Source: Dendrophyllia cribrosa (taxonomy: Eukaryota > Cnidaria > Anthozoa > Scleractinia > Dendrophylliidae). Taken from it: a DNA stretch of 64,000 nt. The position numbers were made by a program, and so were the translations under genes. Where the stretch lies: NCBI GenBank assembly GCA_024195265.1, contig JAJLRJ010000014.1, forward strand, positions 14,696,459 through 14,760,458, in the 5' to 3' direction. The notes below the pieces were generated by a model, which saw only the letters and a program-made list of their open reading frames with translations, searched no databases and was not told the origin of the DNA. Positions 49,720 through 60,800 of the stretch are shown piece by piece. Every line of letters begins with the position of its first letter. Positions within the stretch are counted from its first letter, which is position 1.

Positions 49720-49738
49720 ATCACGTTAGGAACGCATG
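49720..49738 (+). CDS. NBR1-like protein, exon 3 (19-bp micro-exon)
   Basis: TTATTTTAG, then ATCACGTTAGGAACGCATG, then GTAAGA. Phase 0 in, phase 1 out. It encodes ITLGTH plus one base, continuing the PB1 fold between the OPCA acid cluster and helix 2. Confidence 0.85.
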
Positions 49739-50670
49739 GTAAGAAAAATAAACGTCGTTTTTAATATCCAAGCCATTTCTTTGTTATAACGCATCTCAAG
49801 AATGTTATAACATGCAGCTAGTTTATTCATAAGTTGTACTTCTTTACTGCGTTTTCATTTTCGTTCCACATCTCTTTGTTTACCTTTGATGTTTAATACT
49901 TTCAACCTCAACATGCAAGTCTTTTGGCCTCATACCAAGAAAGGGCTAGATATATATTTATATATTGCAGTTTTGTGCATTGGTTTCCTACTTGCATGTA
50001 TGTTTGTAGCGATTATCAAGATATTTTAAGCTAAAAGACTTGCATCACCTTGGTGTTTTTAGGCATGTGATGAGATCCACTGTTGAAACAAAGACATGCA
50101 AATGTACATACAATATTAATTTAAACAGTTTAACGTACAATTTTGCAGTCTTGCATTGGTTTATAAGTTTGCTTCTTTAGCATTAAATAATTAGGGATAT
50201 AAACAAGTGCATTGAAGGTCACTAAACTTTGTTGTAATTTTAACCATTTTTTAATTAAGCATAATTATTAGAAGTCAACAGTGTTTTTATAAATCTTATA
50301 ATTTCCATACCTTGAATATCTGAAAAAGTTTGAACTACGTGCATATATCATAATGGCAATGCTACCTGAGGCTAATGATTTCACTGGCCAATTTGAGAGA
50401 AATGTTGCTGCGTTGCTTATTACATTTTTTCGTTCATTTGTAGAACAATAAATTGCAGATTAAATGACATTTTTGTATGGTTGGAAACGACTCACACTGT
50501 CTGCAATTATCGATGAATTACTGATGTATGAAATTGCAATGTGCTTTCAAAATACCTACTTTCATACTTGGTGCATAATGTATCAATCTTGGATGTGTCA
50601 TAAATGGCACTATTGGGATTTAAACTAATAATTAAGCTAATAAAACTAAAATAATTCTTATTGTTTTTAG

Positions 50671-50693
50671 GTGAACTAGAAGAAGCACTGAAG
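50671..50693 (+). CDS. NBR1-like protein, exon 4 (23-bp micro-exon)
   Basis: TTGTTTTTAG, then 23 bp encoding GELEEALK with the split glycine, then GTAAGC. It completes the second acidic part of the OPCA motif (GELEEAL). Phase 1 in, phase 0 out. Confidence 0.87.
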
Positions 50694-51753
50694 GTAAGCC
50701 AGCTAGGGATGTGATGCTGTGATGATTAACATAATGATAATTTTAATATAATCAATTTTTATTTAATTTTACTGTTAATGTTCTTTGATATTGTACCTTT
50801 TACCATTTCTAGATAATATCACAGAGCAAACTGGAAAAAATACATGTATAATATTTCTATTTACCATAACCAACACTTTATGTATTTCTTGTATATAAAA
50901 ATTTTTTCATCATTCTTAGGGTTGAAAATTGGTGCCCACCCACTTGCCAATGCGAGTATAAATCTCTTTGGGCGAGTACAAATAATTACACATTGAAGAA
51001 ATGACACTCCTCAATGTTGAATGGTTTAATATTCACAACGGTGAAGGAATCCTACATGGAAACTATGAATGAAAAAAACAACAAAATTTCGATTACTGAG
51101 AACAAAATATAATGAACAGAACATAACACTGAAGTTGTTGCGAAGGGCAACTATGTTAACACGACCAAACGACTTACAGGAAAAGTGTATATAGCGAATG
51201 ATCCAACGTAAGGTCAACTCGTGTCCTGTAAACAATATGGCCAACTTTCTCCTCCGCGGTCAGCGGTCTTAGCTAATGAGACCTTAGACCCGGGCAGTCA
51301 ACGACAAACTCTTTACACATCACTCCCCCATTTACAAGTTTGTTTTTCACTTTTGAGTTTACAAATCTTATTGTCATCAAAACTTGCTTGCTTTTGACAA
51401 AATAGTTTTACTTAAAAACCTTCTGCTGACTGTAAGGAAAGGCTAATTTACCTGTAATTTGAGTGCAAAATATCTTTTGTTATGTGAATAGGCACATTAA
51501 TGCATTTACTCTCTACCATGTAGTGTTCTTATTTTTCTTTGAGATATAGTTTTTTGTTTATCCTCTCAGAGAGAAGTTTTTAATATTTAATTAGAGCTGA
51601 AGAGGGATTTTGTTTTTGTTTTGTTTTTTGTTTGAAACTACTATTGGCGAGTACATTCTGATCAGAAAAAAATTTCACTCACCCGGGTGTCAATTACAAC
51701 TGGTGCATTCCCCAGGTTCCCAACCCTGAATTTTGTTTTAATATTGAATACAG

Positions 51754-51870
51754 ATCATCCAGAAAACAGGCTTACTGAGGTTGTTTGTCGAAAGTCCCGA
51801 TCAAAGATCCACTGCTGGAATTGAAAGTTTCAGGGACTTACTTGGAGAAACTCCTAGAGAGATAACTGTT
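51754..51870 (+). CDS. NBR1-like protein, exon 5 (end of PB1)
   Basis: Follows a TTGAATACAG acceptor and ends at a GTAAGT donor. The 39 residues start IIQKTGLLRLFVESPDQRST: the last PB1 strand (LLRLFV), then a linker with a second short hydrophobic stretch (IESFRDLL). Phase 0 at both ends. Confidence 0.85.
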
Positions 51871-52089
51871 GTAAGTATATAACATCGTTTTCAGCTTTTT
51901 AATAAGTTAAGTCCATTTAAATCAATCATCGATTGCATTGTATTAAGTAACATTATCAAAGAATAGTAACTGCACATTCTATTAGAACTAATGCACCACA
52001 GCCATATTGATTTTGCTTCTGTTGACCACCAGTTTTCACCTCCGACTTCTGTTATTCTAACCTTCAATTGTGTAACTTTCTATCTTTAG

Positions 52090-52711
52090 GCTCCGAAACG
52101 CAAATTTCTATTCAACTCTTCTGCTCCATCAGAGCCAAGCAGTGTTTTCAAGACAGCAAAAATGGATGACTCTGAAATCTCGGAAGCAGTGATGTTAACC
52201 CCAAGTTCCCAAGAAGCTACATATACTACCAGTTCTGGAGGTTCTGATTTGGGTTCACCATCCCAGCAGAGCAAAGTGCAAGGCTCAGAGAACAGCAGTG
52301 AAGTACCTGATGAGGGTATAGATGACACAGATGTCAGGCTCATTGAACAGATAACTTTCTCTTCCGGGCAGCCTCCCATAATTAATAGACCAGGTGACAT
52401 GCCCATGTCCACGCCCGTGTCAGGGGAACAGTACACCCCTTTGGTGCAATTGATGGTGCCCCCACCAAGTGGTGGCCCGCCACCACGACCTCCACCACCT
52501 TCAGCTAAACCCAGGAAAGTTCCCAAAGGTCGTAAGGGCAAAGGTTGCTATAGTCAACTGGCTGAAAATGTCGCGGTCGAACTGGCATCCATGAATGAAA
52601 GGCTTCATCAAAAGCTTCGCAGCTCTTTTGAGATGCTGCAGGCCAAGGAGAATGATGCACAAGAGCTGGGTGAAGTAGAAGAAGATTCTTATGTGTTTGT
52701 GAATCAGCAGG
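52090..52711 (+). CDS. NBR1-like protein, exon 6 (linker, proline-rich segment, helix motif, LIR candidate)
   Basis: Starts after CTATCTTTAG with APKRKFLFN and runs about 207 codons to a GGTGAGC donor in phase 1. The first part is acidic and serine-rich. A proline-rich segment (PPPSGGPPPRPPPP) lies at about residues 231-244. Next comes KGRKGKGCYSQLAENVAVEL, then ASMNERLHQKL, the helix motif shared with the gene at 38.5 kb. The exon ends with GEVEEDSYVFVNQQ: an acidic run followed by Y-V-F-V, fitting the (W/F/Y)-x-x-(L/I/V) LIR rule for Atg8/LC3 binding. If the donor is not used, the frame runs on 16 codons to a TGA at 52759-52761, giving a short isoform without ZZ. Confidence 0.85.
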
Positions 52712-53386
52712 GTGAGCTTATAATTAACAAACATTTTGGTTTTCAGCTCCCATCTCCTTGAAATTACTCAAAGCAAAAAAATTAACATTTTCCACAGATC
52801 TTCTACCTAATGGAATAAGAAAAGTGCTGCTCAATAGCTTTTATTTGAGTGGTCACACTGCAGGATTTCATCCTTAGACTCAAACGTTAGAACTACTTTG
52901 TACAGCACAATAAACAGAACTGGTCATATGAAAGTCCGACTGCTCAATAGTTTTTGTTTGAATGAACACTTTTTTAATGTTTTACCAACACACAATCAAT
53001 ATTTTATTGGAAATTCTTTCATTCCCTCACTTTATGCCTGTGCGACACACGATGCCTGTGTAAGCATGTATAGTTATCAAATTTGTCATCTTGTCTGATA
53101 ATGATTTCCATTAATTCACTGCAATCTAGGAGACAATTTCCAGCTAATAGATGTTGAAACATGCACTTAAAAGAATCACCCTAAGCAAATGTAGGTTACG
53201 TCTCACTGTCTGGGAAATTTCTTATTATGAACATTGAATCTTCAAACACTAAATCATGTGTAAAGTACTTTCTTTTTGTGTTTAGTCAAGTCAATAATAT
53301 TCAACACAAACTCTTATACAGTGAAAGTTTGAGGTTGTTCTGTAAAATTGTATGTAACTCAATCTGTGCTATTTTTGTATATTTAG
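52712..53386 (+). repeat. NBR1-like intron 6 with 106-repeat remnants
   Basis: Bases 52820-52960 contain about one and a half decayed 106-bp monomers (AATAGCTTTTATTTGAGTGG, TTTGTACAGCACAATAAACA). The rest is AT-rich and non-coding. Confidence 0.65.
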
Positions 53387-53598
53387 GCAATTTGATGGCA
53401 CCCAATGAAGATATGAATGTGGAGAGTGAGATTATTTCTTCCTCTCCTATGCGACATCGAGAAACAGAGGAAGACAGCTTAGATGATGAAACTCCTTGTT
53501 CCCCAGAGAATTCTCTTGCTTCTGATGGTAATGGCTCTGATCTTCATAATGTGGATCATGCATCAATAGAACAAGCTGTTCACCGAGTTGTACAAGAG
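53387..53598 (+). CDS. NBR1-like protein, exon 7
   Basis: After TATATTTAG, the exon completes the split glycine and encodes about 70 residues, GNLMAPNEDMNVESEIISSS onwards, acidic and serine-rich. It ends DHASIEQAVHRVVQE at a GTAAGA donor in phase 0. The end looks like an amphipathic helix that continues into exon 8 (SLPRIVEQTMRNLQGL). I see no named domain here. Confidence 0.78.
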
Positions 53599-53745
53599 GT
53601 AAGAAAAATAGCTTAAAAATATAAGCAAAGAAAATAAATAAATAAACAAACAAACTGACAAACAATGTCAACAGCTACACATGCCATGCTACCGTGAGGG
53701 GGGTAAATAGGGGGTATGCAAATCCACCGATCCGTGCTACATTTT

Positions 53746-54423
53746 GGCCTGATCCGTTGATCTGATGTTATTTTTGTTCAAATCCAGATCTGCATTACTT
53801 TAAAACTTTCCGCAATATAGATATACTGCGCACAGGTATATAAGTTTGTTTTGTTTTTCGATAGTGAAACTGTAAAAATTAGTTGACAAAACACCAACAT
53901 ATCGTCCAAGGCCAACCAAAAATTAATGATCCGATCCACAATCTGAACTTCTAGACAGACAAAATCTGGAATCCCAGCCAAATTTTAGGCTGATCTGAGA
54001 TCCACAGTAATTTTCAAATCCATTAATCCGCTTAATTTATCACTAAAATCTGCAATCCATGAGCTTTTCAAGGCCACATTCACCCATCAGATCCGTTGAT
54101 CTGATGTTATTATTGTTCAAATCCAGATCTGCATTACTTTAAAACTTTCCGCAATATAGATATACTGCGCACAGGTATATAAGTTTGTTTTGTTTTTCGA
54201 TAGTGAAACTGTAAAAATAAGTTGACAAAACACCAACATATCGTCCAAGGCCAACCAAAAATTAATGATCCGATCCACAATCTGAACTTCTAGACAGACA
54301 AAATCTGGAATCCCAGCTAAATTTTCGGCTGATCCGAGATCCACAGTAATTTTCAAATCCATGAATCGGCTTAATTTATCACTAAAATCTGCAATCCATG
54401 AGCTTTTCAAGGCCACATTCACC
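53746..54423. repeat. Tandem duplication of a ~339-bp unit in intron 7
   Basis: Two nearly identical copies, offset by 339 bp, share AATCCAGATCTGCATTACTT, CGCAATATAGATATACTGCG and GGCCACATTCACCCATC. The second copy's minus-strand frame is open slightly longer only because of point differences. No gene. A C run follows at 54441-54453. Confidence 0.85.
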
Positions 54424-54458
54424 CATCCGCGAACCTATTTCCCCCCCCCCCCCTTGGC

Positions 54459-54642
54459 TTAATCTTTTACAAAATGTAACTCCCAAGAGTGCCAAAAATC
54501 CAAAGTAAACAAAAAATCCTTGCTGAAGAAGTTTCATTTGAATGCATGGTCACAACATAGCATTTCGCCAACAGACTCTGAGAAGTACAGTAAGAACGAA
54601 TTTAACATTAATTATTATTGACTCTGGAAATGAAAGAGTTAA
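54459..54642. mobile_element. Minimal 106-repeat TTAA element, 184 bp
   Basis: Begins TTAATCTTTTACAAAATGTA and ends GACTCTGGAAATGAAAGAGT then TAA, with TTAA at each boundary. It holds only a partial 106-bp monomer (GAAGAAGTTTCATTTGAATG, CAACAGACTC). Its right TTAA doubles as the left end of the next MITE. Confidence 0.75.
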
Positions 54643-54749
54643 CCCTTTAAGCCCTAAGAGTGATCAGCATCAAGTTTCTCTTTGTAATATTATCAATGTC
54701 TCAAAAAGGTCATGAGAATTAAGGACATGATCACATAAGATGAATTCTC

Positions 54750-55774
54750 TTAACCCATTGACACCTGAACCGCCCGTAACCGCCTGTACAAGACTCCACT
54801 GCTTTAAAAAATTGTAACTTTCTCAATCGTGCGAACATTGCCTTAACTAGCAGTTGTGAGCATTGACTAGAAAGTCTTTCAAATTGAGATACCCAATAAA
54901 CACAAAAAAGTCAGCGATTTTTGCAGAATATCAGCGTTTGAATTTGGACAATAACAAAAATTACCGTTTTTAACGTCATAGAAAAACAACAAAAATCACG
55001 TTTTTGCCTTTAGTTTTTTTTTATTCAAATCATCGTGGCAAACCCAAAAGTCAACATTTACAGCAAAATTCAGTCCTAGTCCTAGCTTAGCAGTGAATTT
55101 TTTTGCTCTTATTCGTTGCTCGGGCCTAGCTACAGCTTCTTATACTAGTGCAAACTCACCTTGCCTCGATTTTCAACATCACCACCGCACTGCATGCTGG
55201 GAAAAGCCAAAAATTTTGACAGCGTTCCATTCTTTCCCCACACATTTCATATTTATACTAAGTCCACAGCCACTCCGACCCACCGCCGAAATTTCGCGCT
55301 TGTTGTATTCTCCTGTGGTCGCAACTTCCAAAATATGCCGCGGTAGGTCGAGAAATTCATCCAGAGTCGAGTCCCAAAGCCACTTCGTTTCCAGGCGGCC
55401 ATTTTTCCAGTTCAACGAGCAACGAGCCAAATTCGTAAACGAAGTACATGTACAACACCTAACTCGCTTCATTGAGAAGTGGACTCAGAACTACCTCCAA
55501 GCTTAATGATGCTCACCAGGCAGCTACTAAAGATGAAAAATGGCTGTGAACTTACCAAAAATCGTAGATAATTCATATTGGACCCTTTATTGCAAATCAA
55601 CCAAGCAAAATGAGATCGTCACAATGATGTTTCCAGTAAACTTGAGCCTTCAGTGTTTTAGAACAGCAGCACTTTCAATGGTAACTCCAAATATGAAGTC
55701 ACGAAATCCTATGGGGCGTGTGTATGCAGAAAATCACTCAAAAACGTAAAAATCCTCAGGTGTGAATGGGTTAA
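54750..55774. mobile_element. ~1-kb TTAA element, copy A1
   Basis: Starts TTAACCCATTGACACCTGAA and ends CTCAGGTGTGAATGGGTTAA: imperfect inverted termini with CCC/GGG next to TTAA, typical of piggyBac-type non-autonomous elements (family inference). Open frames inside (about 137 codons) recur in all three copies with different lengths and carry no known domain. Confidence 0.8.
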
Positions 55775-56275
55775 TGAAGAAAAATAAAGGTCACGTGACC
55801 AGGGCTTTTGACACCCACCGGCGAAAGTTAGGGTTAGGGATAGTTCAAATCTAGGGTTAGTGTTAAGATTCTAGGGTTAGAACAATTTCTAGGGTAAGGT
55901 GTAACTTGGCTCAGGGCCAGGCCTAACTTAGGGTTAGGTCCCAGGTTTGGGGTTGGCCAGGTCACGTGATAGGCAATAGTATCAAACTTGATCACTCAAG
56001 ATGAACTGACCCTCGACTACTGACTGTCACCAGCTGTTCTAACTCCACCTCTTATGTCTAGTTTTGAAAATCACCACCCCTTGAAGTTGGCTTTCATGCA
56101 ACTTTCACCTTTGCACTAAATATTGGCCAGCAACTAGTACCCTCCCCCCCCAGATCTTGATGCATATGCCTGTTTTCAAATTAAATAGTGATGACATGTT
56201 CCTAGTCTTAAGGGTTTTTTGTTTGACTGGTTTAAGAGCCAAAACTATCAACTGTAAGAAAAATAGATTTTTTGA
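55775..56275. repeat. Spacer S1 between element copies A1 and A2 (empty site)
   Basis: 501 bp of non-coding sequence, with short TTAGGGTTAGGG-like words and two CACGTGA words. Near its start, GAAGAAAAATAAAGGTCACG is the unoccupied form of the site that holds the TA element in spacer S2. Confidence 0.8.
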
Positions 56276-57301
56276 TTAACCCATTGACACCTGAACCGCC
56301 CGTAACTGCCCGTACAAGACTCCACTGCTTTAAAAAATTGTAACTTTCTCAATCGTGCGAACATTGCCTTAACTAGCAGTTGTGAACATTGACTAGAAAG
56401 TCTTTCAAATTGAGATACCCAATAAGCACAAAAAAGTCAGGGATTTTTGCAGAATATCAGCGTTTGAATTTGGACAATAACAAAAATTACCGTTTTTAAC
56501 GTCATAGAAAAACAACAAAAATCACATTTTTGCCTTTAGTTTTTTTTTATTCAAATCATCGTGGCAAACCCAAAAGTCAACATTTACAGCAAAATTCAGT
56601 CCTAGTCCTAGCTTAGCAGTGAATTTTTTTGCTCTTATTCGTTGCTCGGGCCTAGCTACAGCTTCTTATACTAGTGCATACTCACCTTGCCTCGATTTTC
56701 AACATCACCACCGCACTGCATGCTGGGAAAAAGCCAAAAATTTTGACAGCCTTCCATTCTTTCCCCACACATTTCATATTTATACTAAGTCCACAGCCAC
56801 TCCGACCCACCGCCGAAATTTCGCGCTTGTTGTATTCTCCTGTGGTCGCAACTTCCAAAATATGCCGCGGTAGGTCGAGAAATTCATCCAGAGTCGAGTC
56901 CCAAAGCCACTTCGTTTCCAGGCGGCCATTTTTCCAGTTCAACGAGCAACGAGCCAAATTCGTAAACGAAGTACATGTACAACACCTAACTCGCTTCATT
57001 GAGAAGTGGACTCAGAACTACCTCCAAGCTTAATGATGCTCACCAGGCAGCTACTAAAGATGAAAAATGGCTGTGAACTTACCAAAAATCGTAGATAATT
57101 CATATTGGACCCTTTATTGCAAATCAACCAAGCAAAATGAGATCGTCACAATGACGTTTCCAGTAAACTCGAGCCTTCAGTGTTTTAGAACAGCAGCACT
57201 TTCAATGGTAACTCCAAATGTGAAGTCACGAAATCCTATGGGGCGTGTGTATGCAGAAAATCACTCAAAAACGTAAAAATCCTCAGGTGTGAATGGGTTA
57301 A
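56276..57301. mobile_element. ~1-kb TTAA element, copy A2
   Basis: Same termini and interior as A1 with scattered point differences; 1026 bp including both TTAA. It lies head-to-tail with A1, separated by S1, so the A+S unit was tandemly duplicated and not independently inserted. Confidence 0.8.
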
Positions 57302-57313
57302 TGAATAAAAATA

Positions 57314-58860
57314 CAGTACCGGACAGAAGTAACCTAACAGGGAACGCTTAGCAGAACGCGTTCCCCTTGGCGTTCCATTTTGCGTTCCCTTAGCGTTCCA
57401 TTTTGCGTTCCCTTTGCGTTCCATTTTGCGTTCCCTTAGCGTTCCAGTTCAGTAAAATGGAACGCGTTCCCTTGTTTTCTTTCAGAACGCGTTCTTATCT
57501 ACACTAACAGTGTGCAGTCTAGAGTCTGGAACGGCTTTGGTGCTGTCTGAAATATGCGAGACAAAAATATATCGCCATAACGTTAATTTGCACCAGTGCG
57601 GAAAAATCCGGTGGGAAAATGTATGTAGAAGACAATTATAAATGAATATAAATGTGGACAGACCAACAGTTAGTTTTTTCTTGCCATGCTTTAACAAACC
57701 ACGAACTGGACGAAGCAAAAAACTTGTCATCCGACATTTAATTGACAGAGACCGAATGAGCTGATTCTGCGATCGAACTTGCTCGCATTTTGGAGTGGAT
57801 CATTGATCATCTGAACAATTGTTGTTGTTTTTTTGTCAGGCTCAAAAATGTGATAAAATATAAATGGCTGAAGAATCCTCAATAAAAAGTCCTAGCTTGC
57901 TTTTTCTTTGTTCCGATGTTCCTCCTTTTAATATTGTCCTGCAAAGGAATTCTTTAAAACGTTTCCGCAACAGTTTTCCCGTAAAAGTTTGTTGCGTGCA
58001 ACATGTAATTTAATCGATGAAAACAACTTTCAATTGAATGTAAAAATAACATCTAACCAGAATGAAAGTGATTCAATCTTTACAATATCTTAAAGATGTG
58101 TTAAATTATTTTTTAATTTGTAATTTAGGCCGAGGCATGAAATGCATGAAATGTTTTTATGCAAATTTGTGTGAAATGTAATTTGATCTGGTGTTTTTCA
58201 AGCGCTTGAATCCTGTTGAATGTAAATAAAAACTTGACATTCACGAACGAAAAATGCATTTTCGTGAATGAAACCTTCTATCACTTGAATGAAAAAATTG
58301 TACCTGATAAAACTCTAATCAGATTTTGTGTTTTTTAAGTCTCCCTGATCTATTTGGTTTTTGAATGTAATTAACATGAATTAAAGCAAAAATATATCTC
58401 TCATTGCAGACAAGCTGAGCTGTAATTTATTTCAAGAACACATTGAGAACAGCCAATTCTAAACAGCAAAACATTTTCTTGGTCTTATATTCTCGGCTAG
58501 TAATAACTTTGGGGAATTGAAAACAACAGGACATTTTGAATTGAAATTTCGTCGCGTTAACATGAGTCATACGCAAATAGTCATGAATCAATGAATTTTG
58601 CGAATTTATTACCTTTCGCGGTGACCAAGTAAGCGAGTTCTCCGTCGTTTTTTAAGAGAGTTTGTATTTTATTTCGAGAACGCGTTCCCCTAAAAATTTG
58701 GAAGTTGTGTAGCGTTCCATTTTGCGTTCCCTTGGCGTTCCATTTTGCGTTCCCTTAGCGTTCCATTTTGCGTTCCCTTAGCGTTCCATTTTGCGTTCCC
58801 TAGCGTTCCTTCAAGTTCCAAGAACGCGTTCCCCTGTTAGGTTACTTCTGTCCGGTACTG
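57314..58860. mobile_element. TA-flanked inverted-repeat element, 1547 bp
   Basis: Termini begin CAGTACCGGACAGAAGTAAC and end GTTACTTCTGTCCGGTACTG, perfect for about 29 bp, with TA on each side (57312-57313 and 58861-58862). The unoccupied site in S1 has a single TA, confirming a TA target duplication, as in Tc1/mariner-type elements (CAGT ends fit). Both sub-terminal regions carry tandem GCGTTCCATTTTGCGTTCCC units. The AT-rich interior encodes no transposase, so it is non-autonomous. Confidence 0.85.
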
Positions 58861-58862
58861 TA

Positions 58863-59350
58863 AAGGTCACGTGACCAGGGCTTTTGACACCCACCGGCGA
58901 AAGTTAGGGTTAGGGATAGTTCAAATCTAGGGTTAGTGTTAAGATTCTAGGGTTAGAACAATTTCTAGGGTAAGGTGTAACTTGGCTCAGGGCCAGGCCT
59001 AACTTAGGGTTAGGTCCCAGGTTTGGGGTTGGCCAGGTCACGTGATAGGCAATAGTATCAAACTTGATCACCCAAGATGAACTGACCCTCGACTACTGAC
59101 TGTCACCAGCTGTTCTAACTCCACCTCTTATGTCTAGTTTTGAAAATCACCACCCCTTGAAGTTGGCTTTCATGCAACTTTCACCTTTGCACTAAATATT
59201 GGCCAGCAACTAGTACCCTCCCCCCCAGATCTTGATGCATATGCCTGTTTTCAAATTAAATAGTGATGACATGTTCCTAGTCTTAAGGGTTTTTTGTTTG
59301 ACTGGTTTAAGAGCCAAAACTATCAACTGTAAGAAAAATAGATTTTTTGA
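58863..59350. repeat. Spacer S2, right part
   Basis: Matches S1 from AAGGTCACGTGACCAGGG to the TTAA of A3, with a few point and homopolymer differences. With 57302-57311 it makes up the second spacer copy. Confidence 0.8.
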
Positions 59351-60371
59351 TTAACCCATTGACACCTGAACTGCCCGTAACCGCCCGTACAAGACTCCAC
59401 TGCTTTAAAAAATTGTAACTTTCTCAATCGTGCGAACATTGCCTTAACTAGCAGTTGTAAACATTGACTGGAAAGTCTTTCAAATTGAGATACCCAATAA
59501 ACACAAAAAAGTCAGCGATTTTTGCAGAATATCAGCGTTTGAATTTGGACAATAACAACAATTACCGTTTTTAACGTCATAGAAAAACAACAAAAATCAC
59601 GTTTTTGCCTTTAGTTTTTTTTTTATTCAAATCATCGTGGCAAACCCAAAAGTCAACATTTACAGCAAAATTCAGTCCTAGTCCTAGCTTAGCAGTGAAT
59701 TTTTTTGCTCTTATTCGTTGCTCGGGCCTAGCTACAGCTTCTTATACTAGTGCATACTCACCTTGCCTCGATTTTCAACATCACCACCGCACTGCATGCT
59801 GGGAAAAAGCCAAAAATTTTGACAGCGTTCCATTCTTTCCCCACACATTTCATATTTATACTAAGTCCACAGCCACTCCGACCCACCGCCGAAATTTCGC
59901 GCTTGTTGTATTCTCCTGTGGTCGCAACTTCCAAAATATGCCACGGTAGGTCGAGAAATTCATCCAGAGTCGAGTCCCAAAGCCACTTCGTTTCCAGGCG
60001 GCCATTTTTCCAGTTCAACGAGCAACGAGCCAAATTCGTAAACGAAGTACAACACCTAACTCGCTTCATTGAGAAGTGGACTCAGAACTACCTCCAAGCT
60101 TAATGATGCTCACCAGGCAGCTACTAAAGATGAAAAATGGCTGTGAACTTACCAAAAATCGTAGATAATTCATATTGGACCCTTTATTGCAAATCAACCA
60201 AGCAAAATGAGATCGTCACAATGACGTTTCCAGTAAACTCGAGCCTTCAGTGTTTTAGAACAGCAGCACTTTCAATGGTAACTCCAAATATGAAGTCACG
60301 AAATCCTATGGGGCATGTGTATGCAGAAAATCACTCAAAAACGTAAAAATCCTCAGGTGTGAATGGGTTAA
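59351..60371. mobile_element. ~1-kb TTAA element, copy A3
   Basis: 1021 bp, matching A1 and A2 except for point changes and loss of six bases (GAAGTACAACACC where the others have GAAGTACATGTACAACACC). Confidence 0.8.
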
Positions 60372-60505
60372 TATATATTTTTCTCCCCACTTCTTCTATA
60401 GGAAATGTATAGGGACAAGAAATGAGAATTTAAATTTTGATATTAGGGCTTAAAGGGTGATGCTAAGGCCTCACAAACTCCTTGGTTTCAGTTTGGTAGG
60501 AATAT

Positions 60506-60800
60506 GTTGCAGGTAAAATCCAGACTCAGGTTGGATCAGTATTCAATCTAGGTTAAATGTGTATCCGGCAGTATTAAATCTATGTAAGCTAACCCTAACC
60601 CCAGCACAAAGCTAACCGTCACCCATAGCACAAAGATAATGTAGCCAGTGGTGTGCTGGTTAGCTTTGACTTGTGTTAGAGTTAGCTAAGGTTAGCTTTG
60701 TGCTGGGGTTAGGGTTAGCTGACCTAGATTGAGCTGGCTATGTATTTAACCTACCTATATTGAATACTGATTCAACCTCAGAAGGGATTTTATCTGCAAC
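60506..60800. mobile_element. Inverted-repeat element with GTTAGCTTTGTGCTGG arms
   Basis: Outer arms GTTGCAGGTAAAATCC and GGGATTTTATCTGCAAC, with CAGTATTCAAT/ATTGAATACTG behind them. Inner arms CCCCAGCACAAAGCTAACC and GGTTAGCTTTGTGCTGGGG. Non-coding fold-back element in intron 7. Confidence 0.7.

Larger units (their letters stand above)
54639..60457. mobile_element. TTAA MITE split by a 5.6-kb nested insertion
   Basis: The left part (54639-54753: TTAACCCTTTAAGCCCTAAG ... AGATGAATTCTCTTTAA) and right part (60368-60457: TTAATATATATTTTTCTCCC ... ATATTAGGGCTTAAAGGG) together match the uninterrupted copy at 61925-62134 read on the minus strand. The join falls at a TTAA, where the A1-S1-A2-S2-A3 block is inserted. 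Confidence 0.75.

Noticed and set aside
55850..55945. TTAGGG words as an interstitial telomere
   Set aside because: Only one or two consecutive units, scattered in a spacer. Not a telomeric array.
55093..60346. Open frames of 61-137 codons repeated three times
   Set aside because: They lie inside the three ~1-kb TTAA elements, occur in overlapping frames and both strands, and match no transposase.
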